A stretch of DNA of 64,000 nucleotides from Lepas anatifera (lineage: Eukaryota > Arthropoda > Thecostraca > Lepadidae): assembly GCA_034440635.1 (NCBI GenBank), contig JAOTON010002231.1, positions 682,001 through 746,000 of the forward strand, written 5' to 3'. The position numbers and the translations under genes are program-made. This document shows positions 24,857 to 36,720 of this stretch, piece by piece. The notes beneath the pieces are model-generated. The model was not told the origin of the DNA and did no database searches. It saw only the letters and a list, made by a program, of their open reading frames with translations. Position 1 is the stretch's first letter, and each line of letters opens with the position of its first letter.

Positions 24857-25883
24857 TTAACCCACGCAATGGAGGGGGCCCTGAAGCGCCCCGACCTATT
24901 TTCCGACGTGGCCGGAGAGCTGCTTGCCGCCGAAAACGCTACTTGGCTAAATTTGAGAGCCTTTATGAGCGCGTTGACAAGTGAAGAAATTGGTAAAATC
25001 GGTCGATGATTTTGCTTATTCATAGGCTTTCAAAGTCAAACCTGTAGTTTGAGACCGTCTCAATCGTGCGGTCGCCCCGTTTCGCCTGCACTGTAGACCG
25101 AGTGATGACGTGATAACGTGATACGAAAGGGTTATATGCCACGGTCACACCACATGAGGGCCAAGGTCAGGGTCAAAGGTCAGACGTCAGGTCATTGACC
25201 CTAGTATTCCGGCCGGATGACATTATTCAGCACGACGTATTTTTGTATAAGTTCATAGTTAACATCGGCGGACGCAGGGGGGGGTCATTACGGACATGAT
25301 CCCCGAAAGCGTCTGGAGGGGAGGCATCATATATTTTGGCCCCGAAAGGACAGCGATTGGTAAGCAGAATTCTTAGCTTGACGGCTACACTTTCATATTC
25401 ATATAGATACCCTCTCTTCGAAACACATCTGCAAAACAACTTTTGACATCGTTGGGTTTATCTCATCATTGCGTTTCTAATGATATGCCCTTCGACCCAA
25501 TTTGATTTTAATCTGACCAAAAGTCAGGCCGAATCTTAGATTTGACCTGGCAAGGTTATCATATATATTATTCGGCGAGGCTTGCTGAGAGGATTCAAAA
25601 TGTGTAGATAGTTTTGTTATAAATTTTCGACGTCATTTTCCATGAATAAACAATGTTCAGTTCCATTACATCCCATAATATCCCTATGGTGACCTGTGTT
25701 GGCATCCGGTAAACTTGGATTTTACTGGCAAAAAATTGAGCACGTTTACAGCTTAGGTCAGGCTACCTTACGCCGTTTACCACTTCCCGCTAACTAGCGT
25801 GGTTTTTTTAGATCTTAGTGGGTGGGTACCCGTTCTTCCCGTCAAGGCGAATGCGACTCAGACCCCATCAATGCGTGTATTAA
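24857..25883 (+). mobile_element. diverged TTAA element of the AGGTCA superfamily
   Basis: The left end TTAACCCACGCAATGG with a following GGGGGCCC block and the right end CCATCAATGCGTGTATTAA resemble the family ends. The 3' half (25,455-25,883) aligns by eye with the subfamily at 56,915-57,252, including GGCTTGCTGAGAGGATTC and GGTGACCTGT. AGGTCA hexamers cluster at 25,157-25,195. A G-rich insertion-like segment lies at 25,262-25,440. The pairing of these two ends is inferred. Confidence 0.45.
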
Positions 25884-26254
25884 GACCCTACGTCTATGAA
25901 ATAAACAGTTTTCTGTTATATCAACAATTGGCTTGAATGTGTTTCATGCTTCGCCGATGGAAAAACTGGCTGATCGTACCTATTTTCAGAGGTGCAGGGG
26001 ACACAGGGAGCACATGGCCTCCTGGTTTTCCGTATATGTCCATTTTTATACATGTTGTTCAAGTTCAATTTCTACAGTCGTAGTCTCACTACGTTCATCG
26101 ATGGACTTGTCACGCAGACCCAACCACACCACACGAACCAGCAACTTCCGCGAAGGAGGCTTGGTTTAGACGCCAAATTTTAACATTCCACAAAGTACAG
26201 GATCACGCTCTCACCAGTCAGTTGCCAGTAGACATACGTCGAGTAAATATTGAG
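25884..26254. other. unassigned non-coding stretch
   Basis: Nothing recognised. Confidence 0.4.
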
Positions 26255-26362
26255 CGATGGAGCGTCTCTGGGGAATCGACCCCAAGCCTACACACGCACC
26301 ACCACTGCATGTTTCTGAGGAGCAAGCCGGAGCCCAACGCTGTACCAACTGGGCTACCGAGG
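26255..26362 (-). repeat. tRNA-like head with insert, possible SINE
   Basis: On the minus strand CCTCGGTAGCCCAGTTGGTA followed by CAGCG matches a tRNA D-arm and A-box. About 70 bases later GGGTCGATTCCCC resembles a B-box and T-arm. The spacing is too long for a normal tRNA without an intron, so a SINE head or tRNA pseudogene is likelier. Confidence 0.45.
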
Positions 26363-26997
26363 TGAAAGAGGAATGTTACATGATGAACGCATCCACGGTT
26401 TTTATCAGTGCTGGGCACTGCATATTTTTGTTCACCGCTCTGCAATCGTGCACCGTCCAAAACCTTGGGCCGGGAGTTCATATGTAATATTGAGCAATTT
26501 CGCAATTACGGTCTCGGATTTCCTTCCACCAACTCGGCAACTTTATTTTGCGATCCAAAATAGTGACAACTGTTTTCCGTGTAAACACTAAATAACTAAT
26601 AACTAAACACGAAATAACTAATAACTATTCAAAAACACTCCTGCACAGGACCGGATTAGCTAGCTGGCTGGTTTGTGACCTGACTCGCCTCAGAAATGCT
26701 GATTTCCTGTATTATATGCTATTTCTGAGGTTGAATTACAAAATTTGGACCTGTGACCTTTGTGAGGTGATATAAGGTCACATAGACATGGTTTTTTGTT
26801 AGGTCAATAACGATAACGATAAAGATAAATAATGATAAAGCTTTGAGTTTTGTTTCATTTCGTTGTGTTTGTACTGACCCTGGGATCGGTTCAATGTGCA
26901 TCAGGACAATGCTTAAATATCTAGTCCAATGTGGTTGGTTGAATTTGCATCAAGACAATGCTTAAATATTTATGCTATATATTCCTTAAAGACATAC

Positions 26998-27002
<5 letters not shown>
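26363..27002. other. unassigned stretch with AGGTCA-type motifs
   Basis: The part 26,735-26,815 carries spaced TGACCT/AGGTCA motifs (GTGACCTTTGTGAGG, AAGGTCACAT, TTAGGTCAATAAC) and weakly resembles 29,930-29,995. It may be a remnant of the TTAA element superfamily. Confidence 0.3.

Positions 27003-27050
<48 letters not shown>
27003..27050. repeat. (TA)n microsatellite
   Basis: About 46 bp of TA repeats, flanked on both sides by AAAGACATA and by similar ATATTCCTT motifs, a small flanking duplication. The LINE begins directly after it. Confidence 0.95.
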
Positions 27051-27054
<4 letters not shown>

Positions 27055-29161
27055 ACATATGCTAGATATTCCTTCCTCGCTTGACTGCCAGAATCCTAAT
27101 TGTATTGACGAGAGTCACCATCGTGACATAAGTCAGACATATGGAAAAAATAATTGAAATTTTTACAATCAGCAGGAAACCAGACACAAGACAAAGTTGG
27201 TAGGTTCAAGAAAACGCAAAGACCTGGTTGGAGTCAATATGTTGCTGATTTGTACAGTATAGCTAGAGATAATATAAAATTGTGGGTTACTGCAGGGAAA
27301 CACAATACAGGTCCCTTGTTTGAACTTACTCGCTATTCAAATTCGCAGTGTAAGTATGCAATAAGATATATTAAAAAACACAAAGACGAAATATGTAGAG
27401 ATTCACTTGCTAGAAAAATGGCTGAAGGTGATCCTTGATATTTCTGGCATGACATTAAGCATATTCAGGGCGGCAATGTACCTTTACCAACTATTATGGA
27501 TGGAGTTAGTATAGTGGAGAAGAAGCAATAACAGAAGAATGGCAAAAGCATTTCAAAGTCCTTCTCAATTGTATAAATGATGGTGGTCCAGAATATGGTT
27601 CCCGAACCACAACTCCCATTGAAGATATTTTGGTGTCATGTGAGGAAATAAAAATGCAATTCTACAACAGAAACCTAATAAAGCTTCTGGCTTGGATGAT
27701 ATTACGGCTGAACACATTCATAATGCTCCTGAAACATTATTTGACTTACTGGGAAATCTTTTCACATCGATTTTTGTTCATGGATTTGTCCCAAGGGAAA
27801 TGTTAGAAGTGATATTAATACCGGTGGTTAAAAATAAGGCTGGCATGATGACATACAAAAACAACTATAGGCCTATTGCAGTGGCGAGTATCATGAGCAA
27901 GCTCCTGGAACAGGTTATTTTTAATTAGATGTGTACCTTTTATGGAAACCCAACACAATCAGTTTGGATTCAAAAATGTCATGGCACGGACCAATGTATC
28001 TGTCTGCTGGAGAAACTTATAGATTCCTATCGCTGTTTGAATGGTACAGTCTTTACATGTTTTTTGGACGCTAGTAAAGCATTCGATCGAGTGAATCACA
28101 GTAAACTGTTTAAAAAAAACTTGCTGACAGAGGTGCACTAGACTATATTTTCAGGGTCCTGATGTTTTGGTATGGGCAGCAGGAGATGTGCGTGAGATGG
28201 GGCAACTCAATTTCCTCTAAATTCACTGTCACTAATGGGGCAAGGCAGCGAGGATTATTACCCCCTTTCCTCTTCAATGTCTATATGGATGATCTGAGCG
28301 TCTCACTAAATTCAGAGTATATTGGTTGTGTCATAGGCAATACGATGATAAACCATCTTACGTACGCTGATGATTTGGTGATCATGTCTCCCTCTGCACG
28401 TGGGATGTGTAGGCTTCTAAACAAATGTGAACACTATGGCAATGAACATGACATTAAGTTTAATGCAGACCAAAGTGTGACCATGATATTTCGGCCTGAC
28501 AAATGTTACAACAATGTTAAGTTTTCCTTCAATTTGAATGGTGAGCCCAATAAAATCGGTTAAAAGTGTTAAATATCTATGACATTTTATCTGCGACGAT
28601 CTAAAAGACGATATGGATATAAAGCGGCAAAGGCAGCAAACCAATGCCCAAGGCAATATGGCTATTAAACTTTTCCATATGTGCTCTGTTGATGTCAAAT
28701 TGAAATTGTTTGATACTTACTGTTCACCCATTTACTGTGCGCAGCTGTGGTGGCAGTATGACAACATTTCAATGCGAGGCTCCTGTGTCGCATATCACAC
28801 AGTGTTAAAGAGACTTCTTGGCCTTTCAAAATTTCGATCGTAATGGTGAAACACGCTTGACTTATAATGTATTAGGATGTGCGGCTGTAATTCGAAAACA
28901 TATCTATCGCTTTGAGCGGAGACTTGCTGTCTCCAACAATGCATATTTGAACAGCGTGTTAAAAAGTGATCTGGTGTTCAAATCCAGAATTTGGAGACAT
29001 TGGAGTGATGAGCTATATGTATATTACGTCTGTATAAATTGTAGGTGTGGAAGATGTTTGTAGTTTTGGTTAGGATCTGACGTTTCTGCTGTTATAATAT
29101 GGAACGGTATCCGCTTACTGAGTCCGTAATAAAATACCTGTCTGTCTGTCTGTATGCCTGT
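27051..29161 (+). mobile_element. non-LTR retrotransposon (LINE), 5'-truncated and decayed
   Basis: The unit starts at the (TA)n tract within the region that follows the endonuclease domain. It runs through the reverse transcriptase to a C-terminal region, and ends after AATAAAATAC with a (CTGT)n tail at 29,138-29,161. The upstream endonuclease is missing, as is common for 5'-truncated LINE copies. Several frameshifts and stops show it is inactive. Confidence 0.85.
27060..29018 (+). pseudogene. LINE reverse transcriptase, broken
   Basis: The reading begins with CQNPNCIDESHHRDI, then RPGWSQYVADLYSIARDNIK and GKHNTGPLFELTR up to a TGA at 27,436. Frames then shift. NKASGLDDITAEHIH and YKNNYRPIAVASIMSKLLEQ (27,650-27,928) form the fingers, FLDASKAFDRVNH (about 28,062) holds the first catalytic aspartate, GARQRGLLPPFLFNVYMDDL (about 28,237) follows, and LTYADDLVIMSPSARG holds the YADD active site at about 28,366. 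After 28,563 the frame shifts again to KRQRQQTNAQGNMAIKLFHM and later LTYNVLGCAAVIRKHIYRFE. Motif order is that of endonuclease-type LINEs; I do not assign a clade. The element copies RNA into nicked target DNA in its active form. Confidence 0.88.
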
Positions 29162-29436
29162 CTTAAACCAAAGGTATTCTTGGTCCGAGTCAACTCTAAA
29201 CATTGACCTTGGAAGGCTGTATGATACATCATTCAAATTACTGTGACAAGAGGATTGTAATGGTGACCGAAAAATTGTCAAAACATATTTTTCTGAGAAA
29301 CAATGCTGGAAAAGAAAACTTTTCACCCTAATCCTGGTATACGCTTCTTTACTCTTCAGGTGTACGTCTTCCCTCATATAAACATATTCTTTGTTTGGTG
29401 TGCAGTAGCCTGTGGGTCGCTACACCGAATCCATTT
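29162..29436. other. fragment resembling the TTAA element interior
   Basis: The part 29,200-29,285 (TTGACCTTGGAAGGCTG, ACAAGAGGATTGTAATGG, GTGACCGAAAAATTG) parallels the 3' half of the AGGTCA elements around GGCTTGCTGCGAGGATTC and GGCCGAAAAACTT. It may be the remainder of an element into which the LINE inserted, though the other side was not matched. Confidence 0.3.
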
Positions 29437-30456
29437 TTTTAAACTTCGCTGCACCGAATCATCTCTGCCTCTGCCTGGGGGGGGATGTTTAAACACCCCT
29501 CGGGTTTTTTTCGGCGGCACGAAAAAAACAGTGGCGCAAAGTGCCGCCGTACTTGGCACAACTTATTCTTGATCAATTCCGCAACTTTTCCCAAAATTTT
29601 TAATTTGGGTCATTTTAGGTCAGGTCACCAGTGAAAAGTCAAGTGACCTCACCCCCAAAAATGTTTAAGGTGGTATAAATAAGAACTGTGTGAATCTATC
29701 ATATTAAAACTTATACCAAATAATGGGCTCACCGAGTGCTACAAAAATATTCCGATATTTTTCCTATCAATGACCTAAGGTCAAGTACGGACCAGGACCA
29801 CTCCATTGGAAATACATGGGAGCAACATAAATTGAGCTGTATTTGTGTATATAGAGTTGAAAATACCTTCACATTCTCCAAGTCGTAGTATCCTGGCCCC
29901 TTTCTAGGTTCATGTTGTAATTTTTGACCGGTAACCTCTGAGAGGTCATCTAGGGCTACTTAAGCAGTCTTCAGATTTAGGTCAATAACTTTGCATGAAA
30001 TGATGATACAAATTTTATTTGGTATCATTGCGTTAATATTGCTATTGCGAGTCGATTGACATGCATATTGACTATACTAGGTCCAAAAGTGACATTGACC
30101 GGACCTGAGGTCATGTCATTTTTGTGTTTTGACCTAGCATGGTCATATTATACAGCATTAGATTTGCCGTGACAGGAGGAAGCAAATAGTGCCTAAAAAT
30201 GATTCTAACTCAACCCTGTCAGATGCTAGAGCTAAACAAATTCTACTCAAAATGCGGCATTCTTTGACCTGTCATGACCTCAATATTGACCTGAAGCAAA
30301 AAGTGACTGATATAGTTTCTTCATGAATTTGTATGAGCTATCCACCAGCTTTCGCGTTTTTCGCTATCCCACATAGGGGCCGAGTTCGAGGGAGGGGTGT
30401 TCAAACACCCCCACCAAGGCGAAGGTGGCTCGGAGGCCCACCGGAGCGCGGGTTTA
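29437..30456 (+). mobile_element. diverged AGGTCA element with TGTTTAAACACCCC subterminal palindromes
   Basis: The layout is the same as the main family: a C-rich terminus, the block GTGGCGCAAAGTGCCGCCGT ACTTGGC, the stretch GGTCAGGTCACCAGTG, TATAAATAAGAACTGTGTGA, TGACCTAAGGTCA near 29,771, a LINE-free 3' half and a GAAGGTGGCTCGGAGGCCC end at 30,421-30,456. It differs in having GTTTAAACACCCC / GGTGTTCAAACACCCC at the subterminal palindromes instead of GGGTACCCG. Ends are TTTAAAC-like rather than clean TTAA, so exact borders are uncertain. Length is about 1.0 kb and it is non-coding. Confidence 0.65.
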
Positions 30457-30699
30457 GACATTTGGATGGAATCGGATAAAAGGGCAAAAATCACATGATC
30501 GCATTGTTTCCATTAGTTGGGCGAGACAATCAAACCAAAGCTCCCGTTTATATATCCCCAATCACTAAGCGATGATGTACTTGGGAAATTAGTTTATACT
30601 AGGTCTTTCGAGCAATAAGTTCTCTGGTCCTCCACCCCCCCCCACAGGGGAGGCTAATATGGATTTGGTCCCCCAATTCGGGTCTGCGTTCGCCCCTGA
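30457..30699. other. unassigned sequence with a possible hAT-type end
   Basis: C- and G-rich segments at 30,630-30,697 end in GGGTCTGCGTTCGCCCCTG, which reads on the other strand as CAGGGGCGAACGCAGACCC. That is a plausible DNA-transposon terminus without an identified partner. Confidence 0.25.
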
Positions 30700-31180
30700 T
30701 AATTTGAGCTACTCAATGTCAAGGTCAAGGTCTCAGATCAGGACAAATTTTTTGTAAACGTCAAATCCTCATTTCCAACACAAAGGCTTCTGTAGTGCCA
30801 GCTACAGCGTATGTACATTATTGGGAATATGTCATATTGTTACGTCATAGGTCAGTAACCTTGAATGACTGACCTCAAACGTTCAGACAACATTGTGTGG
30901 GATTTTCTTCTATGACCTTAGTCCGCTTTTGGTGTATTCCCAGCTTTTTTCTGCATAATTACAGCATTTGCTAACAGCTCCCCAGCTCGGCCCACGTTCG
31001 ACATTTACGACCTCGTTTGACCCTGAATATATTGACCTAGATTAATGAAACTTGACTATATTGTAGGTCACCATGGCCCACACACACCCTAAAACGGGCA
31101 TTTTTCCAACCCTCCTGATTTGTTAGATCTTAGGAGTGGGGGGGCACTTTAGGAGCCCCCTCCCTCTGCACGTTGATGCC
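30700..31180 (-). mobile_element. diverged copy of TTAA element variant A, partial
   Basis: Read on the minus strand this segment parallels 4,150-4,740: a G-rich terminus with AAAGTGCCCCC, GTTTCATTAATCTAGGTCAA, CAAACGAGGTCGTAAATG, CTGGGCCG-like and AATTATGCAGAAAAAAGC. The terminal TTAA is not preserved on either side, so borders are approximate. Confidence 0.55.
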
Positions 31181-32150
31181 ATACTCAGCTCCACTGCGCT
31201 TGTCAATGGCTGCATCTAGTTACTGAGCGGACGCCAAGGGTCCTCAGGGTCTTGCTCTTATCTAGCAGAACAATTCACGTAAGACCTGCGCACCTTTTTT
31301 GGCGGGCCTATGCGATTTACTGTCGTAAGACAATGAAGTTGGCACCACCAGGTAGGTGGATCTTTTGAATTCAATGTATTACATTTTAAATCAAGACCGT
31401 TGGTCTATATACCAGGGGTGTACGTTTGCCCGGATACCTTGCAACACCCATTGAACGAAAATTTGGAGAGCTTCGGCACTGGAAGATGGAAATATTTGAA
31501 GCTGGAATGTGCGTGGGCTCTGAGAAAAACATTATTTTTGAAGCTTTTTACTCTATTTGCAGACAGTTCATGCGCATTCACATATGGTAGAATATACCGA
31601 GATTTCTGCTGACCTGGCTTCAAATTAAGTGCAAATACTGTGTGTTCCCAAAAATATTTACAGAATCATTCACAGATGTGGATGGGCCTGAGGTCCGAAT
31701 AATTTGATTATTTCGAAAAACCAAAGGACACATTACTCGATTAATATCTAATTCTAATCAGGCCTGTTTTATATTATGTTTTAATAAAACGCCCGCATGA
31801 TTCTCGCAAGAAATGACATTTTGCTTGGAATAAGCATAACGGGATTGCCCCTTGCTATGCACATAGGCGTTATCGTATACCAAATTTATGTAGATACCTG
31901 CAAGTGGATTTCCATTATTCTTCCTGATGGAAAGTAAGCCTTTCCCAGCAAGCCACGTCTAATCCTTTCCTGCACGTGATCGCGACTGCCCTGGGGTCTT
32001 TGATGGTGGATGAAGAGTGATTGTTGCATGACTGTTGCAGCCTTGGGCCTCACGTAACCAGAGACGGAATAAACCTGACCCCGGTGTGGCGGACGGAAAA
32101 TCCAGAGGTTTTCACGGCTTTGCATGTTTGATCGGGACACTCATGAAGCA
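31181..32150. other. unassigned non-coding stretch
   Basis: No gene recognised. A 70-codon frame at 31,400-31,612 has no known motif. Confidence 0.4.
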
Positions 32151-32525
32151 ATTCATTTCAATCATGCTCAATACCAACACTGAATTACCAACACTACCAA
32201 CTTTACCAACAATTACCAACACTACCAACTCATCATATAATTTTAGTTTAAATGTTCGAAGTGTGTGTGCGATTGTGTGTGTGTGTGTGTTTTTTTACCG
32301 GTACCTGATCCTTATTCTTACCCTGACTCTACCTGGAGGCTATGAGCGCATGCGCCTGTGGCTGCAGCGACCCCTCCAGGTAGAATCCCATCCTCTTGAT
32401 GCTCACCTTTCCTCATCCTTACCATCTCCTTCCATACTTTATAATCACTTCATACTCATTGCGACGACACTTTAAAAGCCACCTCATTTGTGTGGAAGTG
32501 TGAGAAATACATGATGATGATGATG
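32151..32525 (+). repeat. possible retroelement 3' end with simple repeats
   Basis: An ACCAACACT-like tandem array (32,173-32,228) and a (TG)n run (32,274-32,290) are followed by a non-coding block. That block contains an inverted CTACCTGGAGG / CCTCCAGGTAG pair (32,329-32,384) and ends GTGAGAAATAC followed by (ATG)n at 32,512-32,525. A trinucleotide tail after such a block is typical of a SINE or LINE 3' end, but the family is not recognised. Confidence 0.35.
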
Positions 32526-33493
32526 AAACTTAAAAATCAGACTTGCTTCAAGCTCATAAATTCGTAAAGTAAAAGAGAATGAACGAGTGTCTGAGTATCA
32601 TTACATTTGTATATGGGTGTCTGAGTATCATACATCTATAGCCTCGATTTTATTCGACCCAGCTCGGGCGCGCGGTTGGCTAGGACGGGCGTCCAGTTTA
32701 ACCCTTAACCGCCTGGGGGGATGAAGCGTTCGATCGCACCCCCACCCTTGGTTTTTTCGCAAATTATTAATGATTCTACTCTTCACATCAAGGCGTCGCA
32801 CACACATTAACTCAAAACGTTTAGGACAACTTCAAGATTTCGAGCAGTATCTTAACACATGTTATATATTTCAGATTAACCAAGCAAAACAGCATACACC
32901 ATCAGAATCTCTCATCGGTACAGTACATCTGCACCACATTCAACCTCGCGAACAAATCGCAACCTCCGTCCCGCAACGGAGCCAACAACTCTCCAAAACT
33001 GTTTTGGGCTCAACGTGATCAAGTGACCTGTTTGGCCGCTGAAAGGATGCGCTCCAACTCAATCGGCGATAGGACACAGCGCTCAAGGGACAGTCGCGAC
33101 GGGCGCCGATTCGTCCTTTGTGCTCGCTTTCGCTTCGCCGACCACGCTGCACCGCATTTTCTCACCCATTCCCACGAACCACTTTGAAGGGTAACGGCAC
33201 AGCATGACCAGATTTGGAACCAGAGCGCAAAGACACAGTATAAGAGTTGAAAGTTCATTAGCTACATACTGAGGGCAAGCGACAGTGTCATGACATGCTT
33301 AGTTGACGAAGCTACCTCTCGGGATCAAAGACTCAAATTTTATTTCATTGCCCTTTAGATGAAGTTTTTGCAAAGCAATGATCTATTTAAATCTCAAGCT
33401 CTTAAGCCAGAATTGGCACAAACTTCAGACACGTCGAAGGGTCTCTTATAATAGCAAATAACTGCGCTGACAAATTCTATAAAATAAACGGCA
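32526..33493. other. unassigned non-coding stretch
   Basis: A direct repeat of GTGTCTGAGTATCAT occurs at about 32,588 and 32,617. TTAACCCTTAACCGCC with a G run lies at 32,700-32,720 and may be a solo TTAA element end. No gene seen. Confidence 0.35.
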
Positions 33494-33917
33494 CGGTGGC
33501 GGATACAGGGGTAGGGGGAAATAAACATTTGCACCCCCAAGGGCAAAACCCGGGGAAAAACTATGTCTTCCCCCAAACTTGTTGGCTTCCTTTTAGCCTT
33601 GGCTCCTTTTCAGTTTCTAAGCAAGGTTTTGGTGCTTCAAATGAACCAGGGAACTTCCAACAGAACCAGTCAACTTCAGTGTAAACATTTGACCTTGGTT
33701 CTCTTGATATATAAAATCACTTTTGAGTGTGTGATTTTTGGATAGAAAAAAGCAAGCATCTTGTGGCCACATATTTCACTCCATGGCGTTTTTTCTTTCC
33801 GACTTGAGTTTACCTCCAAAACCTACCGTCCAGTTAAATTGTGGTCAAAGGTTTCACTGCGTGACGTTTTGTTCGACTTTGGCATGCCCCCAAGCCTACC
33901 GGCTAGATCCGCCACTT
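33494..33917 (+). mobile_element. hAT-type non-autonomous element, diverged copy
   Basis: The left end CGGTGGCGGATACAGGGG and right end CTAGATCCGCCACTT match the ends of the element at 45,968. The interior follows the same order: CCCCC..GGGCAAAACCCGGGG, AAACTATG, TTTTGGTGCTT, CAACAGAACCAGT, TTGGATAGAAAAAAG, TTCGACTTTGGC. The flanking octamers do not match clearly, so it is an old copy. Length 424 bp, no coding capacity. Confidence 0.7.
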
Positions 33918-34745
33918 AAATGTGTAAGTGAGAAAGTATTACGAAATTGTTGGCACGTATCCCAATTTTGGTGATTCATATTTATAGTTATAACCCTACA
34001 ATCAGGCTGTTTTTACGAGAGATTCTAAAGAAACATAATCAGGTACCCTGGACACACGAACAATCTTCGTAGGCTGTATTTACGCACCGAGCGCGGGCAC
34101 GGAACGAACGACACATATAACCGAAAGTTGACCTTTGGGACACCCGGTTACCTGGGCCGATAATTCCGGTTACATGACCCGTTAAGACCTTTGCGCGTCT
34201 GGTAAGTAAATAGAGCGTACCGCATATGTCATGAATGTGGAGTAAATTTGGATTCGACACTCGCAACACTTGGACAGAAGGGTGGGGCCCCACAAGTGTT
34301 GCAATGTATTTCGCCAAGGAGGCCAAACTGAAAATACATTCAAATTTTCAGCATTCCAATTTCCATATAAAATGCCAGGAACCAGTGGCAAAGTAGTAAT
34401 AATGGATAGTGTTTGTCCCTCGCTTAGGAATTAATTAATTAATCCCTCGCTTTAGAAATTAATGAACCTGGAGTAAAACTGATACAACCCACCCCACCCT
34501 CCCCTACTCTTTATTTACCACACTGTCAGCACGGTACTTGGTTCCGAGAGAGTAAACTAGGAATAAACCTTATCACTACCATGTCATTTTAACAAGATCT
34601 CTAATGGAAAACGAAAGCACGACCATCTGAAAATCGGTGTATATTTTTCTTTCCGTGTCCTGAACTAAATTGAGCCCAAAACCCTACTCTATGCCATTTG
34701 AGAAATTTGGTGGAAATTTTTGAAAATCGACACGAGTCTAGACAT
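33918..34745. other. unassigned non-coding stretch
   Basis: No gene or repeat family recognised. Confidence 0.4.
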
Positions 34746-34906
34746 CAGTGACGGATACAAGGGGAGGGGTCTAGGGGATCAAGTCCCGCCCCCCGAAATG
34801 TCCGAGTACCTCCAGTTAATGCATAACTGGAGACTGTTTCGAGGCAATGGAGGAGATGGTTCGAGCCCCTAGCTACCCCCATAATAAAGTCCTGAATCCG
34901 CCACCA
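34746..34906 (+). mobile_element. short hAT-type MITE, about 160 bp
   Basis: CAGTGACGGATACAAGGGG at the left and CCTGAATCCGCCACC at the right form an imperfect inverted repeat of the CAGTGGCGGAT type. Size and the GAGGCAATGGAGG interior resemble 53,591-53,747. No clear target duplication remains. Confidence 0.5.
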
Positions 34907-35445
34907 ATCGACAGTAATGGACATTCAAAGTCAAATTCATTCATTCAAAGTGATATTTCAAGATCCTACGAATTGAGTTGCCACACTGGTTCACCAGAAT
35001 AGAACACGCGATGATGTTATAATCACATTTGCACGAGACGGCACGTCGAGGTCACCTCGCAAATACGTCTATGCAATGATTCAGTTCCAGTTCGTTTCAA
35101 CTGGAACTGAACTGGAACGGAACGTTTCAACACTTTCAAGGTCACTGACTCTGTTTTTTTGGCCATATGTTTTTATCCAATGCTTGTCCAATATGACATC
35201 GTTCAACGCATAGTGTTACGTTATATTATGGTGAGACACTCAATAAGACCATTGCCAATGGTAATGGATCAAGGTCATGGCTTTATTTTCAGCCGAGTAG
35301 CTTCTATCAACATTTTGGAAATATTTCATATTGTGACGTCACTAGTCGATGGTCTATGAGCTTGAAACCAATATTTGATAAACATTACACGAGGTCTCCT
35401 CCGCAAAACCTGTACACCTTCGGTGCATTTGAGACTTTTTCTGCA
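34907..35445. other. unassigned stretch with a small hairpin
   Basis: CAGTTCCAGTT and AACTGGAACTG face each other at 35,081-35,111, forming a short hairpin. No gene seen. Confidence 0.4.
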
Positions 35446-36137
35446 TTAACACGTGCATTAACGGGGGTCTGAGCCACCTTCGCTTTGACGGGGGGGCCCT
35501 GGGTGCCCGCCCTCCCCCTAAGATCTCGAGAACCACGCTAGGTAGCGAAAAACAGTAAATGGCGTTGGTTAGTCCATCCGCTTCACCGCAGGAAGCTGAA
35601 TCAAATTATATATAATATGACCTTGCTAGGTCAAATCAAGGATTTGCCCCGGCCTGAGGTCAGGTCAAGGTCAAATTATACAAAACTACATATCATTAGA
35701 ACCGCAAAGACCGGGAAAAGCTAATGCTGTTAAAATAAACGCTCAATCGCCATCTGTTACTAAGTAATTCAGTTAAAACCATTTTTCCCATGAATTTCCA
35801 ATAGAGAGGCCATGGCTCGTACCTGACCTTATGCCATCGATATAAAAAATACCGGTAAATATTTTAGAGAACTCGGTGGAGCCATCATGTGCTATGAGTT
35901 TCAATCGGATAAGTTCACCCTGTTCTGACTTATGCTATCTTAAACTTTTTTTAGGTCAGGTCACTTGACCTGTACTGGTGACCTGACCTGAGATGACCTA
36001 ACCTCATAATTTTCACAGAAGCTGTAAAAATGATGAGAAAAAGGGTATGCTAAGAACGGCGGGGCCGTTTTTATGCTATCTCCGAAAAACCCGAGGGAGG
36101 GCGGGTATCCGCCCCTCCCCGTCAGTGCGCGTGTTAA
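35446..36137 (-). mobile_element. TTAA/AGGTCA element, internally deleted
   Basis: Inverted orientation. The left edge TTAACACGTGCATTAACGG is the 3' terminus and the right edge GTCAGTGCGCGTGTTAA the 5' terminus. Length is 692 bp, so about 170 bp is missing, mostly near 35,570-35,610 between the GTTTACTG-type block and the GGTCAAATTATAT block. AGGTCA clusters lie at 35,625-35,670 and 35,950-36,000, with AGGTCACTTGACCT as an inverted repeat with a 2-base spacer. Confidence 0.85.
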
Positions 36138-36720
36138 CACAGGATATCTCAAAATGTACCAAACATGACCCAACGCTTACATTTCTGGCCCTGTGTGATA
36201 TAGAAGATGAAAAATACAAGAACAAGATGGCAATGAAACTTGGCAATAATGTAGACACACGTAGCCCGGAAATACCCCGAACGAGGACTTTCCTAACCTT
36301 CTTTGTTTTGAGATATCGGGGCTAGAAGGAGAACATTGAAGGCCAGGTTCAGAAAGCGTTGTTGCCAGTTCCCTTCTAGAGTGGACACTTAGCCGCTGCA
36401 CATCAATATTTTGTGTATTTAAAAGCTGACAAAATATCGTGTTTGGCGCGTGTTATTCATATATACCCATAAATTTCGTGCTTCTGAGAAATAAATTCCA
36501 ATTCATTTGTCATGCAGAAGCGCTTAAAGGTAAGGGAAAACATAAATTAAAGTAGTACTTAAACTGACAACATATTTCTTCTCCCCGGACTTGAACACAT
36601 CCCGCTAAAGACGGAGCCTTTCTTTGCGCAGCACTACGCACACTACCCGTAGCGTAATCCTAAACACATGACTTGTTGCATGACTGAAACAAGAACGATA
36701 ACAATGATTTGAATGCAATT
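36138..36720. other. unassigned non-coding stretch
   Basis: Nothing recognised. Confidence 0.4.
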
